Below the pieces are notes generated by a model. It saw only the letters and a program-made list of their open reading frames with translations. It searched no databases and had not been told where the DNA came from. Shown here in pieces: positions 18,836-33,212 of a stretch of 64,000 nucleotides of DNA (its first letter is position 1; each line of letters begins with the position of its first letter). A program made the position numbers and the translations under genes. Origin of the DNA: Pseudomonas berkeleyensis (lineage in GTDB: Bacteria; Pseudomonadota; Gammaproteobacteria; Pseudomonadales; Pseudomonadaceae); the NCBI RefSeq assembly GCF_014109765.1, contig NZ_CP059139.1:2918001-2982000 (forward strand). The letters are read 5' to 3'.

Positions 18836-21544
18836 ATGGCCACTATCCACGTAGACGGCAAAGATTTCGAAGTCGATGGTGCGGACAACCTGCTGCAGGC
18901 CTGTCTGTCTCTCGGACTCGACATCCCCTACTTCTGCTGGCACCCGGCGCTTGGCAGCGTCGGCGCCTGCCGCCAGTGCGCAGTGAAGCAGTACAACGAC
19001 GAGAACGACACGCGTGGCCGTATCGTCATGTCCTGCATGACGCCTGCCACCGACAACACCTGGATCAGCATCGACGATGAAGAATCCAAGGCGTTTCGCG
19101 CCAGTGTCGTCGAATGGCTGATGACCAACCACCCGCACGACTGTCCGGTGTGCGAGGAAGGCGGTCACTGCCACCTGCAGGACATGACCGTGATGACCGG
19201 GCACAACGCCCGGCGCTACCGCTTCACCAAACGCACCCACCAGAACCAGGAGCTCGGCCCGTTCATTTCCCACGAGATGAACCGCTGCATCGCCTGCTAC
19301 CGCTGCGTGCGCTACTACAAGGATTACGCGGGCGGCACCGATCTCGGTGTCTACGGCGCGCATGACAACGTGTACTTCGGCCGCGTCGAGGATGGCGTGC
19401 TGGAGAGCGAATTCTCCGGCAACCTGGTCGAGGTCTGCCCGACCGGGGTATTCACCGACAAGACCCACTCCGAGCGCTACAACCGCAAGTGGGACATGCA
19501 GTTCGCCCCGAGCATCTGCCATGGGTGCTCCAGTGGCTGCAACATCAGCCCCGGTGAGCGCTACGGCGAGATCCGCCGCATCGAGAACCGCTTCAACGGC
19601 TCGGTCAACCAGTACTTCCTCTGCGACCGTGGCCGCTTCGGCTATGGCTATGTCAACCGCGAAGACCGTCCGCGTCAGCCATTGCTGGCCGGCCAGGCAC
19701 TGAGCATCGACGCTGCACTGGACAAGGCCGCCGAGCTGCTCAAGGGCAAACGCGTCATCGGCATCGGTTCGCCACGGGCCAGCCTGGAGTCCAACTACGC
19801 TCTGCGTGAGCTGGTTGGTGCAGGCAACTATTACAGTGGCATCGCTGCAGGCGAACTGGAAAACATCCGCCTGATTCGCGACGTGCTGCAAAACGGCCCG
19901 CTGCCGACGCCAACCCTGCGCGACGTCGAACTGCACGACGCCATCTTCGTCCTCGGCGAAGACCTGACCCAGACCGCTGCTCGTCTGGCCTTGGCCCTGC
20001 GCCAGGCCGTCAAGGGCAAGGCCACCGAAATCGCCGCCGGCGCACGCATTCAGGACTGGCACATGGCCGCCGTGCAGAACGTCGCCCAGCACGCCCTGCA
20101 CCCGCTGTTCATCGCCAGTGTGGGCGAGACCCGCCTCGACGACGTAGCCGCGGAAAGCGTGCATGCCGCACCGGCAGATCTGGCCCGTATCGGTTTCGCC
20201 GTGGCTCACGCCATCGACCCGAGCGCTCCGGCCGTCGAAGGCCTGGAGTCCGAAGCACGCGAGCTGGTGCAGCGCATCGCCGATGCCCTGATCAATGCCA
20301 AGCGTCCGCTGATCGTTTCCGGCGCCTCGCTGGGCGAGAAGGCGCTGATCGAAGCCGCTGCCAACATCGCCAGCGCGTTGAAGAATCGTGAGAAGAACGG
20401 CTCGCTGAGCCTGGTGGTGCCTGAAGCCAACAGCCTGGGCCTTGCCCTGCTCGGCGGCGAGTCCGTCGATGCTGCGCTGGAAGTTCTAAGCAGCGGCCAG
20501 GCCGATGCCGTGGTGGTGCTGGAGAACGACCTCTATCGCCGCGCCGATGCTACCAAGGTCGATGCTGCGCTGAACGCCGCTCAAGTGGTGATCCTCGCCG
20601 ATCACCAGCGCACCGCCACCAGCGAGCGCGCTCATCTGTTGCTGCCCGTGGCGTCCTTCGCCGAAGGCGACGGCACCCTGGTCAGCCTGGAAGGCCGTGC
20701 CCAGCGCTTCTTCCAGGTCTATGAGCCCAGCTACTACGACAGCAACATCCTCATCCGTGAAGGCTGGCGCTGGCTGCACGCCTTGCACAGCACCCTGCAA
20801 GGCCAGGCCGTGGACTGGACGCAGTTGGATCAGGTCACCGCAGCCTGCGCGGCCAGCAACCCGCAGTTGGCCGGCATCAAGGATGCCGCGCCAAGCGCCT
20901 CGTTCCGTATCAAGGGCCTGAAGCTGGCACGCGAACCGCACCGCTACAGCGGCCGTACTGCCATGCGCGCCAATATCAGCGTGCACGAGCCACGTCAGCC
21001 GCAGGATCAGGACAGCGCCTTCGCCTTCTCCATGGAAGGTTACGCCGGCACTCAGGAAGACCGTCAGCAGATTCCATTCGCCTGGTCGCCAGGCTGGAAC
21101 TCGCCGCAGGCCTGGAACAAGTTCCAGGACGAAGTCGGTGGCCATCTGCGCGCCGGTGACCCGGGCGTTCGCCTGATCGAAGCCAAGGGCGAAACACTGC
21201 CCTGGTTCGCCATCAACGCCCCGTTCAATCCGGCTCAGGGCACCTGGCAGGCTGTCGCGCTGCACCACCTGTTCGGCAGCGAAGAGAACAGCTCGCGCGC
21301 CGCACCGGTGCAAACGCGCATCCCACAGCCTTACGTGGCCCTGGCCAAGGATGAGGCCGATCGCCTCGGTGTCAATGACGGCGCCCTGCTCAGCCTGACC
21401 GTCGCCGGCCAGACCCTGCGCCTGCCGCTGCAGGTGCGTGAAGAGCTGGCGCTCGGCGTGGTTGGCCTGCCGGTCGGCTTGGCGGGTATTCCGGCGGTGT
21501 TCGCGGGCGCCAGCGTCACCAACCTGCAGGAGGCCGCGCAATGA
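18836..21544 (+). CDS. nuoG: NADH-quinone oxidoreductase subunit G
   Basis: 902-residue iron-sulfur subunit of the NADH module with a molybdopterin-oxidoreductase-like C-terminal domain that lacks cofactor function. The N-terminal 2Fe-2S domain has [15 protein letters not shown], then N5 ([16 protein letters not shown]), N4 (RCIACYRC) and an additional cluster motif ([10 protein letters not shown]7 type). The ATG at 18836 ([15 protein letters not shown]) aligns with Pseudomonas NuoG; an upstream GTG/TTG start would put the UUCG hairpin inside coding sequence. Overlaps nuoH by 4 bp. Confidence 0.97.
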   Translation: MATIHVDGKDFEVDGADNLLQACLSLGLDIPYFCWHPALGSVGACRQCAVKQYNDENDTRGRIVMSCMTPATDNTWISIDDEESKAFRASVVEWLMTNHPHDCPVCEEGGHCHLQDMTVMTGHNARRYRFTKRTHQNQELGPFISHEMNRCIACYRCVRYYKDYAGGTDLGVYGAHDNVYFGRVEDGVLESEFSGNLVEVCPTGVFTDKTHSERYNRKWDMQFAPSICHGCSSGCNISPGERYGEIRRIENRFNGSVNQYFLCDRGRFGYGYVNREDRPRQPLLAGQALSIDAALDKAAELLKGKRVIGIGSPRASLESNYALRELVGAGNYYSGIAAGELENIRLIRDVLQNGPLPTPTLRDVELHDAIFVLGEDLTQTAARLALALRQAVKGKATEIAAGARIQDWHMAAVQNVAQHALHPLFIASVGETRLDDVAAESVHAAPADLARIGFAVAHAIDPSAPAVEGLESEARELVQRIADALINAKRPLIVSGASLGEKALIEAAANIASALKNREKNGSLSLVVPEANSLGLALLGGESVDAALEVLSSGQADAVVVLENDLYRRADATKVDAALNAAQVVILADHQRTATSERAHLLLPVASFAEGDGTLVSLEGRAQRFFQVYEPSYYDSNILIREGWRWLHALHSTLQGQAVDWTQLDQVTAACAASNPQLAGIKDAAPSASFRIKGLKLAREPHRYSGRTAMRANISVHEPRQPQDQDSAFAFSMEGYAGTQEDRQQIPFAWSPGWNSPQAWNKFQDEVGGHLRAGDPGVRLIEAKGETLPWFAINAPFNPAQGTWQAVALHHLFGSEENSSRAAPVQTRIPQPYVALAKDEADRLGVNDGALLSLTVAGQTLRLPLQVREELALGVVGLPVGLAGIPAVFAGASVTNLQEAAQ

Positions 21545-22533
21545 GCTGGCTGACTCCCGAGGTGATGGAAACCCTGATCGCAGTGCTCAAGGCCATCGTG
21601 ATCCTGCTGGTGGTGGTGATCTGCGGTGCGCTGCTGAGCTTCGTCGAACGCCGTCTGCTGGGCTGGTGGCAGGATCGCTACGGCCCGAACCGGGTCGGGC
21701 CGTTCGGCATGTTCCAGATCGCAGCGGACATGATCAAGATGTTCTTCAAGGAGGACTGGACGCCACCGTTCGCCGACAGGTTCATCTTCACCCTGGCGCC
21801 GATGATCGCCTTCGCTGCCATGTTGATGGCCTTCGCCATCATCCCCATCACCCCGACCTGGGGCGTTGCGGATCTGAACATCGGCATCCTGTTCTTCTTC
21901 GCCATGGCCGGTCTGTCGGTGTACGCCGTGCTGTTCGCTGGCTGGTCGAGCAATAACAAGTTCGCCCTGCTCGGCGCCCTGCGCGCATCGGCGCAGACGG
22001 TGTCCTACGAGGTGTTCCTGGCCCTGGCGCTGATGGGCGTGGTGGCGCAGGTCGGCTCGTTCAACATGCGCGATATCGTCGACTACCAGGCCGAAAACCT
22101 GTGGTTCATCATTCCGCAGTTCTTCGGTTTCTGTACCTTCTTCATCGCTGCCATCGCCGTGACCCACCGTCACCCGTTCGACCAGCCGGAAGCCGAGCAG
22201 GAGCTCGCCGACGGCTACCACATCGAATACGCCGGGATGAAATGGGGCATGTTCTTCGTCGGCGAATACGTCGCCATCGTCACCGTTTCGGCGTTGCTGG
22301 TAACGCTGTTCTTCGGCGGCTGGCACGGCCCGTTCGGCATCCTGCCGCAGATCCCATTCTTCTGGTTCGCGATCAAGACCTGCTTCTTCATCATGATCTT
22401 CATTCTGCTGCGCGCGTCGATCCCGCGCCCACGGTATGACCAGGTCATGGCGTTCAGCTGGAAGTTCTGTCTACCGCTGACCCTGATCAACCTGCTGGTA
22501 ACCGGCACCCTGGTGCTGGTCGCGGCCCAGTAA
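21541..22533 (+). CDS. nuoH: NADH-quinone oxidoreductase subunit H
   Basis: 330-residue inner-membrane subunit with eight helices that forms the entry of the quinone tunnel and couples the arms of complex I. Diagnostic segments are [18 protein letters not shown] near the N-terminus and the acidic Q-site loop [20 protein letters not shown] (about residues 214-233). It starts with a 4-bp overlap with nuoG. Confidence 0.97.
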   Translation: MSWLTPEVMETLIAVLKAIVILLVVVICGALLSFVERRLLGWWQDRYGPNRVGPFGMFQIAADMIKMFFKEDWTPPFADRFIFTLAPMIAFAAMLMAFAIIPITPTWGVADLNIGILFFFAMAGLSVYAVLFAGWSSNNKFALLGALRASAQTVSYEVFLALALMGVVAQVGSFNMRDIVDYQAENLWFIIPQFFGFCTFFIAAIAVTHRHPFDQPEAEQELADGYHIEYAGMKWGMFFVGEYVAIVTVSALLVTLFFGGWHGPFGILPQIPFFWFAIKTCFFIMIFILLRASIPRPRYDQVMAFSWKFCLPLTLINLLVTGTLVLVAAQ

Positions 22534-22545
22534 GGAGAGATGACA

Positions 22546-23094
<549 letters not shown>

Positions 23095-23104
23095 GGAGCT
23101 GCTG

Positions 23105-23614
23105 ATGGAATTCGCTTTCTACTTCTGCGCCGGGGTAGCCGTTGCTGCAACGGTTGGCGTCGTCACCCACACCAACCCGGTGCACGCCCTGCTCTATCTG
23201 ATCGTTTCGCTGCTGGCGGTATCGATGGTGTTCTTCAGCCTCGGCGCTCCCTTTGCCGGTGCACTGGAAATCATCGTCTACGCCGGCGCCATCATGGTGC
23301 TGTTCGTGTTCGTGGTGATGATGCTCAACCTCGGCCCGGCGGCGGTGACTCAGGAGCGCAAATGGCTGACGCCCGGCATCTGGTTCGGCCCGGCGATTCT
23401 CAGTGCGCTGCTGCTGGCGCAACTGTTGTACGCCCTGTTCATCCAGCCCAGCGGTGCAGCCATCGGCCACACCAGCGTCGAAGCCAAGGCCGTCGGCATC
23501 AGCCTGTTCGGCCCCTACCTGCTGGCCGTCGAATTGGCCGCGCTGCTGCTGCTCGCCGCCCTGGTAGCCGCCTTCCACCTGGGCCGCCACGACGCCAAGG
23601 AGCCAACCCTATGA
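23105..23614 (+). CDS. nuoJ: NADH-quinone oxidoreductase subunit J
   Basis: 169-residue inner-membrane subunit with five helices. The conserved helix [20 protein letters not shown] contains the pi-bulge region tied to proton coupling. The stop overlaps the nuoK start by 4 bp (ATGA at 23611). A GAGGAGCTG ribosome-binding site precedes it. Confidence 0.96.
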   Translation: MEFAFYFCAGVAVAATVGVVTHTNPVHALLYLIVSLLAVSMVFFSLGAPFAGALEIIVYAGAIMVLFVFVVMMLNLGPAAVTQERKWLTPGIWFGPAILSALLLAQLLYALFIQPSGAAIGHTSVEAKAVGISLFGPYLLAVELAALLLLAALVAAFHLGRHDAKEPTL

Positions 23615-23919
23615 CCGGCATCCCCATGGAGCACGGCCTGGCACTGGCCGCTGCCCTGTTCAGCATCGGCCTGATCGGCCTGATGGTGCGCCGCAACATT
23701 CTCTTCGTATTGATGAGCCTGGAAGTGATGATGAACGCCGCCGCCCTCGCCTTCGTAGTGGCCGGAGCCCGCTGGGGCCAGCCTGACGGCCAGGTGATGT
23801 TCATCATGGTGATCACCCTGGCAGCCGCCGAGGCCAGTATCGGCCTGGCGATCCTGCTGCAGCTGTATCGCCGCTTCAATACCCTCGATATCGACGCTGC
23901 CAGCGAGATGCGCGGATGA
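23611..23919 (+). CDS. nuoK: NADH-quinone oxidoreductase subunit K
   Basis: 102-residue three-helix inner-membrane subunit with the two conserved buried glutamates, in [10 protein letters not shown] and [12 protein letters not shown], needed for proton translocation. Its start overlaps nuoJ and its stop overlaps nuoL by 4 bp. Length matches Pseudomonas NuoK. Confidence 0.97.
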   Translation: MTGIPMEHGLALAAALFSIGLIGLMVRRNILFVLMSLEVMMNAAALAFVVAGARWGQPDGQVMFIMVITLAAAEASIGLAILLQLYRRFNTLDIDAASEMRG

Positions 23920-25766
23920 ATCTTCTAGCCCTGACTCTATTCTTCCCGCTGCTTGGCTGGTTCCTGCTGGCCTTCTCGCGCGGGCGACTCTCGGAAAACA
24001 CCAGTGCTGTGATCGGCGTTGGCTCCATCGGCCTGGCCGCCGCCAGCGCGGCGGTGACCATTTTCCAGTTCCTTGGCAACCCGACAGCAGGCGGCTCTTA
24101 CAGCCTGACCCTGTGGCAGTGGATGAACGTCGACGGCCTGGCGCCGAGCTTCACCCTGTACCTGGACGGCCTGGCCGTGACCATGCTCGGCGTGGTCACG
24201 GGCGTAGGCTTCCTGATCCACCTGTTCGCCAGTTGGTACATGCGGGGTGAGGAAGGCTATTCGCGCTTCTTCGCCTACACCAACCTGTTCATCTTCAGCA
24301 TGTTGCTGCTGGTGCTCGGCGATAACCTGCTGGTGCTGTTCTTCGGCTGGGAAGGCGTGGGCCTGTGCTCGTACCTGCTGATCGGCTTCTATTACAAGCA
24401 CGTGCCCAACGGTAACGCGGCGCTCAAGGCGTTCATCGTCACCCGCGTCGGCGATGTGTTCCTGATGATTGGCCTGTTCCTGCTGTTCCTCAACCTCGGC
24501 ACGCTGAACATCCAGGAACTGATGGTGCTGGCGCCGCAGAAATACGTGGCCGGTGACACCTGGCTGTGGGTCGCCACGCTGATGCTGCTTGGCGGCGCGG
24601 TGGGCAAATCAGCCCAGTTGCCGCTGCAGACCTGGCTGGCCGACGCCATGGCCGGCCCGACGCCGGTGTCGGCGCTGATCCATGCAGCGACCATGGTCAC
24701 CGCGGGCGTCTACCTGATCGCCCGTACCCATGGCCTGTTCCTGCTGACCCCGGAGATTCTCCATCTGGTCGGCGTCGTCGGCGGCGTGACCCTGGTACTG
24801 GCCGGCTTCGCCGCGCTGGTGCAGACCGATATCAAGCGCATCCTCGCCTACTCGACCATGAGCCAGATCGGCTACATGTTCCTGGCCCTGGGCGTCGGCG
24901 CCTGGGACGCGGCGATCTTCCACCTGATGACTCACGCCTTCTTCAAGGCCCTGCTGTTCCTCGCCTCCGGTGCGGTAATCCATGCCTGCCACCACGAGCA
25001 GAACATCTTCAGGATGGGTGGCCTGTGGAAGAAACTGCCCCTGGCTTACGCCAGCTTCATCGTCGGCGGTGCGGCTCTGGCTGCGCTGCCGCTGCTGACC
25101 GCCGGTTTCTACTCCAAGGACGAGATCCTCTGGGAAGCCTTCGCCAGTGGTAACAGCGGCCTGCTCTATGCCGGTCTGGCTGGCGCCTTCCTGACCTCAA
25201 TCTACACCTTCCGCCTGATCTTCATCGCCTTCCACGGCGAACAGAAGACCGAAGCACACGCGGGTCATGGCATCGCCCACAACCTGCCGCTGATGGTGCT
25301 GATCGTGCTGTCGACCTTCATCGGCGCCTGGATCACTCCGCCACTCGCCGGCGTGCTGCCACAGAGCGTCGGCCATGCTGGTGGCGAGGCCAAGCACAGC
25401 CTGGAGATCGTCTCGGGCTGCATCGCCCTGGCCGGTATCCTCCTGGCGGCGCTGCTGTTCCTCGGCAAGCGCAGTTTCTCCACGGCGGTTGCGCAGAGCG
25501 CCCCGGGCCGCTTCCTGTCGGCCTGGTGGTTCGCCGCCTGGGGCTTCGACTGGCTCTACGACAAGCTGTTCGTGCAGCCCTACCTGCTGCTGTGCCGCCT
25601 GCTGCGCCGCGACCCGATCGACCGTGGTCTGCGTGTAGTGCCACTGCTGGCGCGTGGCGGCAACGCCCTGCTGTCGAGCAGCCAGACCGGCCAGACCCGC
25701 TGGTACGCCGTATCCATAGCGGCCGGCGCAGTGCTGGTACTCGCCGTCATCCTCTTTCTGAGCTAA
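23916..25766 (+). CDS. nuoL: NADH-quinone oxidoreductase subunit L
   Basis: 616-residue Mrp-antiporter-like proton-pumping subunit at the distal end of the membrane arm. It has the [17 protein letters not shown] helix with the conserved glutamate, the [21 protein letters not shown] signature and a long C-terminal part containing the lateral helix HL and the final membrane segment ([19 protein letters not shown]). It overlaps nuoK by 4 bp. Confidence 0.97.
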   Translation: MNLLALTLFFPLLGWFLLAFSRGRLSENTSAVIGVGSIGLAAASAAVTIFQFLGNPTAGGSYSLTLWQWMNVDGLAPSFTLYLDGLAVTMLGVVTGVGFLIHLFASWYMRGEEGYSRFFAYTNLFIFSMLLLVLGDNLLVLFFGWEGVGLCSYLLIGFYYKHVPNGNAALKAFIVTRVGDVFLMIGLFLLFLNLGTLNIQELMVLAPQKYVAGDTWLWVATLMLLGGAVGKSAQLPLQTWLADAMAGPTPVSALIHAATMVTAGVYLIARTHGLFLLTPEILHLVGVVGGVTLVLAGFAALVQTDIKRILAYSTMSQIGYMFLALGVGAWDAAIFHLMTHAFFKALLFLASGAVIHACHHEQNIFRMGGLWKKLPLAYASFIVGGAALAALPLLTAGFYSKDEILWEAFASGNSGLLYAGLAGAFLTSIYTFRLIFIAFHGEQKTEAHAGHGIAHNLPLMVLIVLSTFIGAWITPPLAGVLPQSVGHAGGEAKHSLEIVSGCIALAGILLAALLFLGKRSFSTAVAQSAPGRFLSAWWFAAWGFDWLYDKLFVQPYLLLCRLLRRDPIDRGLRVVPLLARGGNALLSSSQTGQTRWYAVSIAAGAVLVLAVILFLS

Positions 25767-25781
25767 GGAACGCAGCCTGTC

Positions 25782-27311
25782 ATGATTCTGCCCTGGCTAA
25801 TCCTGATTCCCTTCATCGGCGGCCTGCTCTGCTGGCAGCTTGAACGCTTCGGCAATGTGCTGCCGCGCTGGATCGCCCTGATCACCATGGGCCTGCTGTT
25901 CGGCCTGAGCCTGTGGCTGTGGCTGACCGGCGACTTCGGTCTGGCTCCAGCACCCGGCAGCGACCCGCGCTGGGCCCACGAATTCGTGGTGGACTGGATA
26001 CCGCGTCTGGGTATCACCATCCACCTGGCGATGGACGGCCTGTCGATCCTCATGGTGGTGCTCACCGGCCTGCTCGGTGTGCTCTCGGTACTGTGCTCGT
26101 GGAACGAGATCCAGAACCGCGTCGGTTTCTTCCACCTCAACCTGATGTGGATTCTCGGCGGCGTGGTCGGCGTGTTCCTCGCGGTCGACCTGTTCCTGTT
26201 CTTCTTCTTCTGGGAAATGATGCTGGTGCCGATGTACTTCCTCATCGCGCTCTGGGGTCATAGCGGTAGCGACGGCAAGACCCGCATCACCGCCGCCACC
26301 AAGTTCTTCATCTTCACTCAGGCCAGCGGCCTGCTGATGCTGCTGTCGATCCTCGCCCTGGTGTTCGTGCACTTCAATCAGACCGGCCTGCTGACCTTCA
26401 ACTATGCCGACCTGCTGAAGACCGAACTGGCGCCCGGCACCGAATACCTGCTGATGCTCGGCTTCTTCATCGCCTTCGCGGTGAAGTTCCCGGTGGTGCC
26501 GGTGCACTCCTGGCTACCGGACGCGCACGCCCAGGCCCCCACCGCCGGCTCGGTGGATCTGGCGGGTATCCTGCTGAAAACTGCGGCTTACGGCCTGATG
26601 CGCTTCGCCCTGCCGTTGTTCCCCAATGCCTCGGCCGAGTTCGCGCCGATCGCTCAGTGGCTCGGCGTGTTCGCCATCGTCTATGGTGCCCTGCTGTCGT
26701 TCGCACAGACCGACATCAAGCGCCTGGTGGCTTACTCCAGCGTCTCGCACATGGGGTTCGTGCTCATTGCGATCTACTCTGGCAGCCTGATCGCCCTGCA
26801 AGGCGCGGTGGTGCAGATGGTCGCCCACGGCCTGTCCGCCGCAGCGCTGTTCATCCTCTGCGGCCAGCTGTACGAGCGCATCCACACCCGTGACCTGCGC
26901 GAAATGGGCGGTATCTGGGCGCGCATGCCCTGGTTGCCGGCCGTCAGCCTGTTCTTCGCTGCCGCCGCCCTGGGGCTGCCGGGTACCGGCAACTTCGTCG
27001 GTGAGTTCCTGATTCTGCTCGGCAGCTTCCCGAGCGCGCCGTGGGTCGTAGTGCTGGCCGCCACCGGCCTGGTACTGGGCTCGGTGTATGCCCTGGCGAT
27101 GATTCACCGCGCTTACTTCGGCCCGGTGAAGGTCGAAGCGGCGCTGCCAGGCCTCAAGGCGCGCGAGCTGAGCATGGTGCTCGGCCTTGGCGTGCTGCTG
27201 ATTCTGCTCGGCGTTTATCCGCAACCGGTGCTGGACACCTCCGCTGCCAGCATGCACGGCGTGCAGCAGTGGATCGCGGGCGCCCTCAATCAACTCGCTT
27301 CGGCTCGGTAG
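25782..27311 (+). CDS. nuoM: NADH-quinone oxidoreductase subunit M
   Basis: 509-residue proton-pumping subunit homologous to NuoL and NuoN. The conserved glutamate helix is [18 protein letters not shown] and the antiporter signature is [20 protein letters not shown] followed by [13 protein letters not shown]. It lies 15 bp after nuoL with an AAGGA ribosome-binding site. Confidence 0.97.
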   Translation: MILPWLILIPFIGGLLCWQLERFGNVLPRWIALITMGLLFGLSLWLWLTGDFGLAPAPGSDPRWAHEFVVDWIPRLGITIHLAMDGLSILMVVLTGLLGVLSVLCSWNEIQNRVGFFHLNLMWILGGVVGVFLAVDLFLFFFFWEMMLVPMYFLIALWGHSGSDGKTRITAATKFFIFTQASGLLMLLSILALVFVHFNQTGLLTFNYADLLKTELAPGTEYLLMLGFFIAFAVKFPVVPVHSWLPDAHAQAPTAGSVDLAGILLKTAAYGLMRFALPLFPNASAEFAPIAQWLGVFAIVYGALLSFAQTDIKRLVAYSSVSHMGFVLIAIYSGSLIALQGAVVQMVAHGLSAAALFILCGQLYERIHTRDLREMGGIWARMPWLPAVSLFFAAAALGLPGTGNFVGEFLILLGSFPSAPWVVVLAATGLVLGSVYALAMIHRAYFGPVKVEAALPGLKARELSMVLGLGVLLILLGVYPQPVLDTSAASMHGVQQWIAGALNQLASAR

Positions 27312-27315
27312 CCTT

Positions 27316-28800
27316 ATGGAACATCACGCTGTGGAATTCACGACCCAACACCTGATCGCCCTGCTGCCGCTGGTGGTCACCAGTGTGACCGTGCTGGTGG
27401 TGATGCTGGCCGTCGCCGCCAAACGCAATCACGCCCTGACGTTCATTCTCTCGGTCATCGGCCTGAACCTGGCTCTGCTGTCGCTGATCCCGGCCATGGG
27501 CGTGGCGCCAATCCAGGTCACCCCGCTTTTGCTGGTCGACAGCTTCGCCGGCTATTACATGGCCCTGGTGCTGGCCTCTACCCTGGCCTGCGTCACCCTG
27601 ATTCATGCCTATCTGGGCGCTGAATCTGGCAAGGGCTATCCGGGCAACCGCGAGGAAATGTACCTGCTGATCCTGCTCTCGGCCGCTGGCGGCCTGGTGC
27701 TGGTCAGCGCACAGAACCTGGCCGGCCTGTTCATCGGCCTGGAACTGCTGTCGGTACCGACTTACGGCATGATCGGTTACGCCTTCTTCAACAAGCGCTC
27801 GCTGGAAGCCGGCATCAAGTACATGGTGCTGTCGGCCGCCGGTTCGGCGTTCCTGCTGTTCGGCATGGCCCTGCTCTATGCAGAGTCCGGCAGCCTGGCC
27901 TTTAGCGAAATCGGCGCGAGCCTGGCCAATGGCAACAGCCTGATCGTGGAAATCGGCATCGGCATGATGCTGATCGGCCTAGCCTTCAAGCTGTCGCTGG
28001 TCCCCTTCCACCTGTGGACGCCGGATGTCTACGAAGGAGCTCCTGCACCGGTGGCGGCGTTCCTCGCCACCGCCAGCAAGATCGCCGTGTTCGCCGTGCT
28101 GCTGCGGCTGTACCAGATCTCCCCGGCGACCGCTGGCGGCTGGCTGAACGAGCTGCTGACACTGCTCGCCGTGGCCTCGATCCTCTTCGGTAACCTGCTG
28201 GCGCTGCTGCAGAACAACCTCAAGCGTCTGCTCGGCTACTCCTCCATCGCCCACTTCGGTTACTTGCTGGTGGCGCTGGTCGCCAGCAAGGGCCTGGCCG
28301 TGGAAGCCATCGGCGTCTACCTCGCCACCTATGTACTGACCAGCCTCGGTGCGTTCGGCGTGATCACCCTGATGTCCACGCCGTACAGTGGCCGTGATGC
28401 TGACGCGCTGTACGAGTACCGCGGCCTGTTCTGGCGCCGTCCGTACCTGACCGCCGTGCTCACCGTGATGATGCTGTCGCTGGCCGGCATCCCGCTGACT
28501 GCCGGCTTTATCGGCAAGTTCTACGTGATCGCCGCGGGTGTCGAAGCGCAACTGTGGTGGCTGCTCGGTGCCATGGTGCTGGGTAGCGCCATTGGCGTGT
28601 TCTACTACCTGCGCGTGATGGTCACCCTGTTCATGCGCGAACCTAACCTGCATCGCCACGATGCACCATTCGACTGGGGCCAGCGTGCCGGCGGCATCAT
28701 GCTGCTAGTGGTCGCCCTGCTCGCCTTCTTCCTCGGCGTCTACCCACAGCCGCTGCTGGAACTGGTGCAACAGGCCGGCCTCGTCGCCCTGGCGCAGTGA
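27316..28800 (+). CDS. nuoN: NADH-quinone oxidoreductase subunit N
   Basis: 494-residue third antiporter-like proton-pumping subunit and last gene of the operon. It contains [17 protein letters not shown] with the conserved glutamate and the [28 protein letters not shown] signature region. The ATG at 27316 lacks a clear ribosome-binding site; a GTG five codons later (27331, before EFTTQH) fits other Pseudomonas NuoN N-termini equally well. A strong terminator follows 3 bp after the stop. Confidence 0.96.
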   Translation: MEHHAVEFTTQHLIALLPLVVTSVTVLVVMLAVAAKRNHALTFILSVIGLNLALLSLIPAMGVAPIQVTPLLLVDSFAGYYMALVLASTLACVTLIHAYLGAESGKGYPGNREEMYLLILLSAAGGLVLVSAQNLAGLFIGLELLSVPTYGMIGYAFFNKRSLEAGIKYMVLSAAGSAFLLFGMALLYAESGSLAFSEIGASLANGNSLIVEIGIGMMLIGLAFKLSLVPFHLWTPDVYEGAPAPVAAFLATASKIAVFAVLLRLYQISPATAGGWLNELLTLLAVASILFGNLLALLQNNLKRLLGYSSIAHFGYLLVALVASKGLAVEAIGVYLATYVLTSLGAFGVITLMSTPYSGRDADALYEYRGLFWRRPYLTAVLTVMMLSLAGIPLTAGFIGKFYVIAAGVEAQLWWLLGAMVLGSAIGVFYYLRVMVTLFMREPNLHRHDAPFDWGQRAGGIMLLVVALLAFFLGVYPQPLLELVQQAGLVALAQ

Positions 28801-28803
28801 ACG

Positions 28804-28830
28804 AAAAGCCCCGCAGATGCGGGGCTTTTT
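28804..28830. terminator. Bidirectional terminator after nuoN
   Basis: 11-bp perfect stem AAAAGCCCCGC/GCGGGGCTTTT (28804-28814 and 28819-28829) with an AGAT loop, T-run on the plus strand and A-run on the other side. It ends nuo and could also stop tam transcripts arriving from the right. Confidence 0.92.
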
Positions 28831-28847
28831 CATGGTCACTGAAAACT

Positions 28848-28913
28848 GTAGCCCGGATGTAGTCCCGGGAAATCGCTGCCTGGAAACACGCTCCCGGATT
28901 TCATCCGGGCTAC
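28848..28913. repeat. REP-like inverted pair
   Basis: Arms GTAGCCCGGATG (28848-28859) and CATCCGGGCTAC (28902-28913) are perfectly complementary. Imperfect pairing (TCCCGGGA/TCCCGGAT) continues inward around a 20-base centre. It fills the space between the nuo terminator and the tam stop, a classic extragenic REP position. Confidence 0.75.
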
Positions 28914-28917
28914 GGGG

Positions 28918-29679
28918 TCAGCGCCGCGCGACCAGGAACAGACGCGGGAATGGCAACAGCACACGGCCATCGGCCTGTGCTGGATAAGCTTCACTGACGG
29001 CAGCCAGGTAGCGCTCGAGAAACGCAGCTTGCTGCTCGGCATCCAACGGTTGCAGGAACGGCCGCAGCGCCGTCGACTTGAACCACTCCACCACCGCTGC
29101 CGCATCATCGAGCACATGGAAATAGGTGGTGCGCCAGATATCCAGCTCACTGCAGTGCGGGCCCAAAATGTCGTAGTAGGCCTGCGCACTATGCCGCTGC
29201 GGATGACTTACCTCACCAACACGCGACGCCCATGGCCCGTCGGCCGCCACTTCGCGCGCCAGGCGATGGGCTGGCTCCTGCAGGTTGTCCGGCGTCTGGA
29301 TCGCCAGCCAGCCTCCCGCAGCCAGTTGTGCGAGCAGGTGCGGATAGAGCCGGGCATGATCCGGCAGCCACTGCAGCGAGGCGTTGGCCAGAATCAGTTG
29401 CGGAGCCTCGCTGGCGCGCCAGTGTTGGATATCCGCCAGATCGAAGCGAATGTTCGGTAAACGCTCACGAGCCGCACGCACCATGTCTTCACTGTTGTCG
29501 AGGCCAAGCACGCGCGCCGTCGGCACATGCTCTTGCAGCACCTGCGTGGAGTTGCCTGGGCCACAGCCCAGATCCACGGCTAGGTCGATCCCGTGATTCG
29601 GCACTGAAGCAAGCAGGTCGTACACGGGTCGGGTGCGCTGACGCTCGAACAGACTGTATTGCTGAGCGGACCAACTCAT
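28918..29679 (-). CDS. tam: Trans-aconitate 2-methyltransferase
   Basis: Cytoplasmic SAM-dependent enzyme that esterifies trans-aconitate, an inhibitor of aconitase. The 253-residue product aligns along its length with E. coli Tam. It has the SAM motif I VDLGCGPGNSTQVL (about residues 32-45), the ANASLQWLPDH segment, YYDILG...ELDIWRTTYFHV and the ending LLPFPRLFLVARR. A GAGGAG ribosome-binding site lies 7 nt before the ATG at 29679 (MSWSAQQY); an adjacent ATG at 29682 is possible. Its 3' end abuts the REP element. Confidence 0.93.
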   Translation of the reverse strand: MSWSAQQYSLFERQRTRPVYDLLASVPNHGIDLAVDLGCGPGNSTQVLQEHVPTARVLGLDNSEDMVRAARERLPNIRFDLADIQHWRASEAPQLILANASLQWLPDHARLYPHLLAQLAAGGWLAIQTPDNLQEPAHRLAREVAADGPWASRVGEVSHPQRHSAQAYYDILGPHCSELDIWRTTYFHVLDDAAAVVEWFKSTALRPFLQPLDAEQQAAFLERYLAAVSEAYPAQADGRVLLPFPRLFLVARR

Positions 29680-29780
29680 CATCTGACTCCTCATGGCATC
29701 GGGGCTTGCAGAATAACAGGCTCTGCGCCGCCTCTAGCGAACGAACAACCGGCAAATTTCCGCTCCTGCTCAGCACATAA

Positions 29781-29798
29781 ATGGCGGATATCCGCCAT
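29781..29798. promoter_or_regulatory. 18-bp perfect palindrome, candidate activator site 1 of dctP
   Basis: ATGGCGGATATCCGCCAT is fully self-complementary. Its core TGGCGGATATCCGCCA is echoed at 29843-29858. It lies about 65-80 bp upstream of the -24 element, a usual distance for a sigma54 enhancer-binding protein such as DctD; the regulator is inferred. Confidence 0.6.
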
Positions 29799-29802
29799 CC
29801 TC

Positions 29803-29818
29803 TGTGAGCCAGATCACA
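29803..29818. promoter_or_regulatory. CRP/Vfr-type binding site
   Basis: TGTGA-N6-TCACA, an exact match to the CRP core, and TGTGAGCCAGATCACA fits the published Vfr pattern at nearly all positions. It sits between the two palindromes. Whether it acts on dctP or on the divergent tam gene is unknown. Confidence 0.6.
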
Positions 29819-29842
29819 GCCTTTTTACCGCCGCGAGCAGGC

Positions 29843-29858
29843 TGGCGGAAACTCGCCA
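29843..29858. promoter_or_regulatory. Candidate activator site 2 of dctP
   Basis: TGGCGGAAACTCGCCA has TGGCG/CGCCA arms matching the outer bases of the palindrome at 29782-29797, with 61 bp (about six helical turns) between the start points. It ends 3 bp before the -24 element. Confidence 0.5.
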
Positions 29859-29861
29859 CAA

Positions 29862-29876
29862 TGGCATAACCCTTGC
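29862..29876 (+). promoter_or_regulatory. Sigma54 (-24/-12) promoter of dctP
   Basis: TGGCATAACCCTTGC matches TGGCAC-N5-TTGC at all but one position, with the required GG-N10-GC spacing. Transcription would start near 29888. C4-dicarboxylate TRAP genes are known RpoN targets with DctB/DctD in Pseudomonas. Confidence 0.75.
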
Positions 29877-29901
29877 CACACAAGGCCCAGCTTTGCTCTG
29901 A

Positions 29902-33073
<3,172 letters not shown>

Positions 33074-33212
33074 CGAAGGGCTCTGAGTAGAAAACGCACG
33101 ACCGAAGGACGCTCTCCGCCCCACATCCCTGATGGCCAGTTGCGATTACTGAAAACGACGCAACGAATACTAACGGAAAAGTTAGCCTTGAGGTCAGGTA
33201 ATGATGCGCTGA

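Noticed and set aside
18266..20209. 647-codon frame on the minus strand, antisense to nuoF/nuoG
   Set aside because: It mirrors the third-position GC bias of conserved nuo genes, has no recognisable domain and no ribosome-binding site.
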